From Bacillota bacterium (lineage in GTDB: Bacteria > Bacillota > Clostridia > Oscillospirales > Oscillospiraceae): a DNA stretch of 64,000 nucleotides. This document shows, piece after piece, positions 62,125 through 64,000 of this stretch. The stretch spans positions 119,641 through 183,640 of the forward strand of contig JAUMWD010000003.1 in assembly GCA_030529825.1 (NCBI GenBank). Reading direction: 5' to 3'. The position numbers and the translations under genes are program-made. The notes beneath the pieces are model-generated. The model did not search any database, was not told the origin of the DNA, and worked only from the letters and a program-made list of their open reading frames with translations. The first letter of the stretch is position 1. Each line of letters begins with the position of its first letter.

Positions 62125-62853
62125 TTAAAAGCTGTCTTTGTGCTCTCCGTACCAGCTGAGAATATCCTTCAGCCCGTCCTCTGAAACACGGTTTTCACCG
62201 TGAGCCATAAGCTCCAGCATTTCCTCATCCTCCGCGGTGCGGTCCTTCTTATCCTCAAGACCTTTTCTTGCGGCCTGCATCATCAGCTTAAGGATGCCTC
62301 GGAGCTTCTCTGCTTCAAAACCGCCCTGCAGCGTGAAGAGAGGCAGGCCTGCGGGGATGCCGTTTGCCTTGCGAATATCGGTATACTGCTTCTCACCGGA
62401 AGTCATGCCGACACCGCACAGTGCTTTGATGTCGAAATATTTTCTTGCCTTTTTGCAGCCCCTGACCGTTCCTGCCATTACCCAGCCGAGATATATAATC
62501 CCGGAGCCCTTGGGAAGCGCCGACCTTGCTTCCTTAAGATCGTAAACGGGCAGACCTGATTTGCTGCCCAGAAGCACGGCGTATTCTTTTGTATGCCCTG
62601 CGTTGGAGGTGTAAACAATGGCGGGCGTCGCGCATTTTCCTTTACAGAGCTTTTTCTTGAGAATGTGTCCCGCGGCAATGCAGGCAATTGCGGGAAGAAT
62701 GAACTCCGCGAAGCGCTCTATGATGTAAAGGTAAAACGGGGAAGAGCCAAGCTCGTAATTATAAAAATAGTCTGCGCCGAGCCGTATTGCAAATCCGATC
62801 ACCAGCAATGCGGCGGTGATATATAAAAACAAACTGTATTTTTCTTTTTTCAT
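62125..62853 (-). CDS. Membrane-anchored flavodoxin-like protein
   Basis: A 242-residue protein. Two N-terminal hydrophobic helices (about residues 7-27 and 38-62) precede a flavodoxin-type domain ('AIVYTSNAGHTKEYAVLLGS', 'GSGIIYLGWVMAGTVRGCKKA', 'CGVGMTSGEKQY'). The first loop, TSNAGHTKEY, resembles the FMN phosphate loop. The last 60 residues are helical and charged. Start uncertain: ATG 62853 fits the membrane helix; ATG 62934 would add 27 basic residues. Its promoter holds a palindrome (62970-62998). Confidence 0.68.
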   Translation of the reverse strand: MKKEKYSLFLYITAALLVIGFAIRLGADYFYNYELGSSPFYLYIIERFAEFILPAIACIAAGHILKKKLCKGKCATPAIVYTSNAGHTKEYAVLLGSKSGLPVYDLKEARSALPKGSGIIYLGWVMAGTVRGCKKARKYFDIKALCGVGMTSGEKQYTDIRKANGIPAGLPLFTLQGGFEAEKLRGILKLMMQAARKGLEDKKDRTAEDEEMLELMAHGENRVSEDGLKDILSWYGEHKDSF

Positions 62854-62969
62854 CAAAGTATCACGGCTTTCTTTAAAGAATGAAAAGTGCGTGTACAGTC
62901 TTCTGTATGCGTAACGAACCCGGCGTATAGTCATTCGAACAAGCGAATGGCGACCAAGTGATGCTGTGC

Positions 62970-62998
62970 ATTATAGTGACCGAACGGTTACTTGTCAA
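62970..62998 (-). promoter_or_regulatory. Sigma-A promoter with operator-like inverted repeat
   Basis: On the minus strand TTGACA - 17 bases - TATAAT, both perfect. The spacer is filled by GTAACCG-TT-CGGTCAC, an inverted repeat with one mismatch in 14, placed where a TetR- or similar-type repressor would block polymerase. Confidence 0.8.
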
Positions 62999-63058
62999 GT
63001 TGTTTTGAAAACTGCAGTATAACTTCGAGCTTTTTATTTAACTGCGGCTCAGGTGTGA

Positions 63059-64000
63059 TTATTTGCTGGCGTTATGAGCGTAAATGGAGTCACGGATACG
63101 CTCCATGCCGGTTTGGATGATGCTGCGGGGCATGGCAAGATTCAGCCGTATATAGCCCTCTGCGTTGCCTACGAAGAGACCGTTTCCGCCCTCGAGGAGT
63201 ACGCCGGCCTTGTTGGCAAAAAAGTCGCAGTGGTCTTCTATGTCGGGGATACATCTGCCGATGTTAACCCATGCCAAATAGGTTGCCTCGGGTATGGCCA
63301 TCACTGCCTCGGGCAGATATTCGGAAAGGAAGCTCTTTACATAGGCAAAGTTGTCATCAAGATATGCCTTCAGCTCCTCGAGCCAGGGACCGCAGTGCTC
63401 ATAGGCGGCCTGATGTGCGGCAACGGACAGGGGATTGACGAAGCCCACGGTCTTGTCACGCTCACAGAATTCACGGCGAGTGGCTTCGTCGCGGATAATG
63501 ATGTCGGACATCATGAGACCTGCCATGTTGAAGGTCTTGCTGGCGGACATACAGGTGATGAGCTTGGGGTAGTCGGGCATGATTTTGCCCATGGGAATAT
63601 GCACCTTGCCGCATCTGATAAGGTCGCAGTGAATCTCGTCGGAGATAAGCCAGAGATTGTACTTCTCAACAATGGCGGCGATTTTGCCCAGCTCCTCTGC
63701 GGTCCACATTCTGCCGCTGGGGTTGTGGGGATTGCAGAGAACGACCAACTTCATTTTGGTGTCGGCGCACTTGCGCTCAAAGTCCTCAAAATCTATGGAG
63801 AAGCTGCCGTCCTCGGCGATACGCAGGTCGCTGTGAACAAGCTCAACATTGTTGTATTCCGCGGTGTGAAGGAAATATCCGTAGGCGGGGGTAAAGGTGA
63901 GCATTTTCTCATCCTTTGCCACTAATATTTCCGCGAGCTGATACAGAGCCGGGATAATGCCGGGGGAGAATACCAGTTCCTCCTTGAGGAAGCTCCAATC
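63059..64000 (-). CDS. MalY/PatB-type aminotransferase, 5' end outside window
   Basis: 314 residues are visible; the frame is open to the right edge, starting within 'FLKEELVFSPGIIPAL'. It is a PLP fold type I protein of the MalY/PatB (cystathionine beta-lyase) group: 'FTPAYGYFLHT', 'LVVLCNPHNPSGRMWTAEEL', 'ISDEIHCDLIRCG', PLP lysine in 'CMSASKTFNMAGLMMSD' and 'RLNLAMPRSIIQTGMERI'. It probably cleaves cystathionine or a related C-S substrate, complementing the PLP enzyme at 59080. Confidence 0.9.
   Translation of the reverse strand, partial: DWSFLKEELVFSPGIIPALYQLAEILVAKDEKMLTFTPAYGYFLHTAEYNNVELVHSDLRIAEDGSFSIDFEDFERKCADTKMKLVVLCNPHNPSGRMWTAEELGKIAAIVEKYNLWLISDEIHCDLIRCGKVHIPMGKIMPDYPKLITCMSASKTFNMAGLMMSDIIIRDEATRREFCERDKTVGFVNPLSVAAHQAAYEHCGPWLEELKAYLDDNFAYVKSFLSEYLPEAVMAIPEATYLAWVNIGRCIPDIEDHCDFFANKAGVLLEGGNGLFVGNAEGYIRLNLAMPRSIIQTGMERIRDSIYAHNASK

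Noticed and set aside
63074-63925. Long plus-strand frame opposite the MalY/PatB gene
   Set aside because: Antisense shadow of a conserved PLP enzyme.
1-64000. CRISPR arrays, tRNA or rRNA genes, insertion sequences
   Set aside because: None could be supported by reading both strands; no regularly spaced repeat, cloverleaf or transposase was found.

Overview
The window reads as part of a Gram-positive, mid-GC genome of the Clostridia, most like a gut Oscillospirales/Ruminococcaceae relative. This is inference from gene families rather than from any rRNA: MsmX-type sugar ABC genes, a PolC-like protein, YYFYF-leader attenuation of an aromatic operon, AAGGAGG-type ribosome sites and sigma-A promoters. 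No rRNA, tRNA, CRISPR array or transposase is visible.

Region by region. 1-7.4 kb: surface polysaccharide-type genes (nitroreductase, acyltransferase 3, metallophosphoesterase, GtrB-like glycosyltransferase, GtrA, NTP_transf_5), interrupted by a three-gene phage tail-fibre cassette on the minus strand. 7.8-16.1 kb: an accessory stretch of a class II Fic protein with a palindromic promoter region, a PcfJ-like protein, an internally deleted DUF2779 nuclease-family gene, small orphan genes sharing a promoter element, DUF1810, and a PolC paralogue with altered catalytic aspartates. 16.1-23 kb: broken or chimeric genes (HNH-like protein plus remnant, an MFS/sugar-transferase chimera, a carbamate kinase tail) around an apparent ADP-ribose module: macro domain-HTH, von Willebrand A protein, ADP-ribosylglycohydrolase.

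23.1-31.6 kb: a complete disaccharide phosphorolysis locus: LacI regulator, binding lipoprotein, two permeases, GH65 phosphorylase, beta-phosphoglucomutase and MsmX ATPase. 31.7-43.8 kb: two condensation-fold acyltransferases (one beside a MATE exporter), a decayed second msmX fused head-on to a transglutaminase remnant, an ArsB/NhaD permease, a STAS-acyl-CoA ligase fusion, a TetR regulator facing a phased TGTAAC array, and a CaiB/BaiF CoA-transferase. 44-46.3 kb: an Ntn-hydrolase lipoprotein and a TauE-like permease.

46.4-55.8 kb: a tight nine-gene operon (DAHP synthase, tyrA, aroB, aroA, aroC, pheA, fused aroE-aroK, aroQ, aminotransferase) takes erythrose-4-phosphate plus PEP to phenylalanine and tyrosine. 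It has a consensus promoter, a Tyr/Phe-rich leader peptide and a terminator hairpin, i.e. a ribosome-mediated attenuator. 55.9-64 kb: a GltD-type iron-sulfur flavoprotein, a Cys/Met-metabolism PLP enzyme, GMP synthase, a membrane flavodoxin-like protein and a MalY/PatB aminotransferase cut by the window edge.

The strongest candidates for something little described are the STAS-acyl-CoA ligase cluster, the macro-HTH/VWA/ADP-ribosylglycohydrolase module, the degenerate PolC paralogue and the aromatic attenuator.
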